Positions 6,637 to 7,844 of a stretch of DNA of 7,844 nucleotides are shown in pieces. The position numbers and the translations under genes are program-made. Within the stretch, counting starts at the first letter, position 1, and each line of letters opens with the position of its first letter. Below the pieces are notes generated by a model that was not told the origin of the DNA, did not search any database, and saw only the letters and a list, made by a program, of their open reading frames with translations. Origin of the DNA: Bordetella parapertussis. GTDB lineage: Bacteria > Pseudomonadota > Gammaproteobacteria > Burkholderiales > Burkholderiaceae_C. The DNA is taken from positions 1-7,844 of the forward strand of contig CAMDIP010000058.1 of assembly GCA_945899335.1 (NCBI GenBank). Direction: 5' to 3'.

Positions 6637-7521
6637 ATGATGACTGTTCGACAACATATTCAAAACTTGGTCGCCAACGAGGACCTGAACTTTTTGCTTA
6701 CCAACCGCATTCCCCGCGTGGCATTGACGCATTTCATGGGTTGGTTCAGCCAGCTGCGCCATCCTTTGCTGGCCAAGGCGTCCATTTGGGTATGGCGGCA
6801 GTTTGCCGATTTGGATTTGTCCGAGGCCAAAGAGCAGCGCTTTGACAGCCTGCACGACTGCTTTATTCGCCAGCTGCGCCCAGGGGCTCGCCCGATCGAC
6901 GAAGACGCCAACACCTTGGTGAGTCCCTGCGATGGCATCGTGGGCGCCATGGGCGAGGTCAAAGACGGGCAGTTGTTCCAAGCCAAAGGCTTTCCCTACA
7001 CCTTGCAAGACCTGCTCGGTGCCAGCGCTGAACACGGACCTTGGCACAACGGCAAATACCTGACCATCCGCATCACCTCGTCGATGTACCACCGCTTTCA
7101 TGCGCCCCATGATGGGCGCTTGCACCGCATGGAATATTTTTCTGGTGACACATGGAACGTCAACCCAATTGCTTTGAAACGCGTGGAAAAACTCTTTTGT
7201 AAAAACGAACGTGCCCTGTTGGAGATGGAGATTGGCGCGCAACGCCACCCCGTCGCTTTGGTGCCAGTGGCTGCCGTGCTGGTGGCCAGCATTCGCTTAC
7301 ACGCCCTAGACACATTGCTGCACACCCGCTACCAAGGCCCTGCTGTGATGAGCTGCGACGCGGCCTTTTACAAGGGCGAGGAGCTTGGCTGGTTTCAACA
7401 CGGCTCGACCATCTTGGTGTTCACACCACCCGACTTTGCATTCGCGCCAGGCATAGAGGACGGCCGCGTCTTGCGCATGGGTCAAGCCCTGATGCAACTA
7501 CCACCCCAAGCAACCGTTTAA
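6637..7521 (+). CDS. psd: Phosphatidylserine decarboxylase proenzyme
   Basis: Psd decarboxylates phosphatidylserine to phosphatidylethanolamine at the inner membrane, using a pyruvoyl group made by self-cleavage. The 294-residue product shows FIRQLRPGARPI (76-87), SPCDGIVG (96-103) with the catalytic Asp99, MYHRFHAPHDG (150-160) with the conserved histidines 152 and 155, VAAVLVASI (211-219), and the processing site HGSTIL (255-260). Cleavage is expected between Gly256 and Ser257, giving a large beta and a small C-terminal alpha chain. The usual motif is LGST; here the first position is His. Length and motifs match the long E. coli-like form rather than the short form of some Burkholderia. Two ATGs occur in tandem at 6637 and 6640; AAGG at 6626-6629 serves either. 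Its stop overlaps that of lplT on the other strand. Confidence 0.95.
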   Translation: MMTVRQHIQNLVANEDLNFLLTNRIPRVALTHFMGWFSQLRHPLLAKASIWVWRQFADLDLSEAKEQRFDSLHDCFIRQLRPGARPIDEDANTLVSPCDGIVGAMGEVKDGQLFQAKGFPYTLQDLLGASAEHGPWHNGKYLTIRITSSMYHRFHAPHDGRLHRMEYFSGDTWNVNPIALKRVEKLFCKNERALLEMEIGAQRHPVALVPVAAVLVASIRLHALDTLLHTRYQGPAVMSCDAAFYKGEELGWFQHGSTILVFTPPDFAFAPGIEDGRVLRMGQALMQLPPQATV

Positions 7522-7844
7522 GCAGATGGCGTCTTAAGCGACAGGTGTCGCCAAAGCACACGGGCCATGACTGCGATCATCAAAAAGGCCAAGACCAAAA
7601 TCAAATCTTCAACTTTTGCGTGAAAGTAAAGCAAGCCACTGTAGGCAGCCATCATCGCCAAGATGCTGGCGTTTTCATTCACATTCTGTATGGCCATTGA
7701 TCGTCCAGCGCTGAGCAACACCACACCACGGTGCTGAAGCAAGGCATTCATAGGCACCACAAAAAACCCGCCGACAAGGCCTAGCAAGGTGGTTAACAGC
7801 ACAGCCGTCTGCCACTGCGTCACCCACAACATAAGAGGCAGCAA
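7518..7844 (-). CDS. lplT: Lysophospholipid transporter LplT (C-terminal part; start beyond window)
   Basis: LplT is an inner-membrane major facilitator superfamily protein that flips lysophospholipids, mainly lyso-phosphatidylethanolamine, into the cytoplasm for re-acylation. About 108 C-terminal codons are visible, whereas family members have about 400 or more residues. The segment PMNALLQHRG followed by SAGRSMAIQNVNENASIL matches the family's conserved stretch (PLNALLQxRG, AxQNxxEN). Hydrophobic helices at about visible residues 12-31, 59-73 and 78-95 fit the last membrane spans. The frame stays open to the right edge, and its outermost codon, TTG, is not taken as the start. The TAA stop is at 7518-7520. 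It converges with psd, which makes the phosphatidylethanolamine whose lyso form LplT recycles. Whether an Aas acyltransferase lies alongside cannot be seen. Confidence 0.9.
   Translation of the reverse strand: MLPLMLWVTQWQTAVLLTTLLGLVGGFFVVPMNALLQHRGVVLLSAGRSMAIQNVNENASILAMMAAYSGLLYFHAKVEDLILVLAFLMIAVMARVLWRHLSLKTPSA

Noticed and set aside
6577..7248. A 223-codon minus-strand frame over psd
   Set aside because: It is antisense to the psd coding region, overlaps the aminotransferase start, and shows no domain of its own.

Overview
The window looks like a piece of a betaproteobacterial chromosome, most likely Burkholderiales and probably Comamonadaceae. The grounds are the moderately high GC content, the fused-type indolepyruvate ferredoxin oxidoreductase with its characteristic N-terminus, the pyrE/xth pair, and a long-form Psd with a QHGST processing motif. 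The genus assignment is a guess; no rRNA or marker gene is present to fix it. It reads as dense chromosomal DNA: nine genes, short gaps, and no mobile element, CRISPR array, tRNA or rRNA that I can see.

Left part (1-2875). A fused indolepyruvate ferredoxin oxidoreductase (minus strand, running off the left edge) lies downstream of pyrE (minus strand, pyrimidine synthesis). pyrE is divergent from xth (exodeoxyribonuclease III, TTG start). The two start codons are only 10 bp apart, so each gene's Shine-Dalgarno sits against or inside the other's start. xth overlaps arfB (GGQ-type rescue peptidyl-tRNA hydrolase) by one base, which suggests translational coupling.

Right part (2891-7844). Five genes here all plausibly act on membrane lipids: a GT4 glycosyltransferase (minus), a small integral membrane protein with Mpo1/DUF962-like histidine motifs (plus), a membrane-anchored class III PLP aminotransferase related to glutamate-1-semialdehyde aminomutase (minus), phosphatidylserine decarboxylase psd (plus), and the C-terminal end of the lysophospholipid transporter lplT (minus). 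Transcription alternates strictly from gene to gene, so there is no operon in this half. There are divergent start regions at 4127-4281 and 6591-6636, and tight convergent ends at 2876-2890, 4897-4919 and 7518-7521.

Novelty. The best candidate for something undescribed is the pair made by the Mpo1-like membrane protein and the membrane-tethered aminotransferase, sitting between a lipid-type glycosyltransferase and Psd. Its function in lipid head-group or acyl-chain metabolism is an inference from context. No gap longer than 155 bp lacks a gene.
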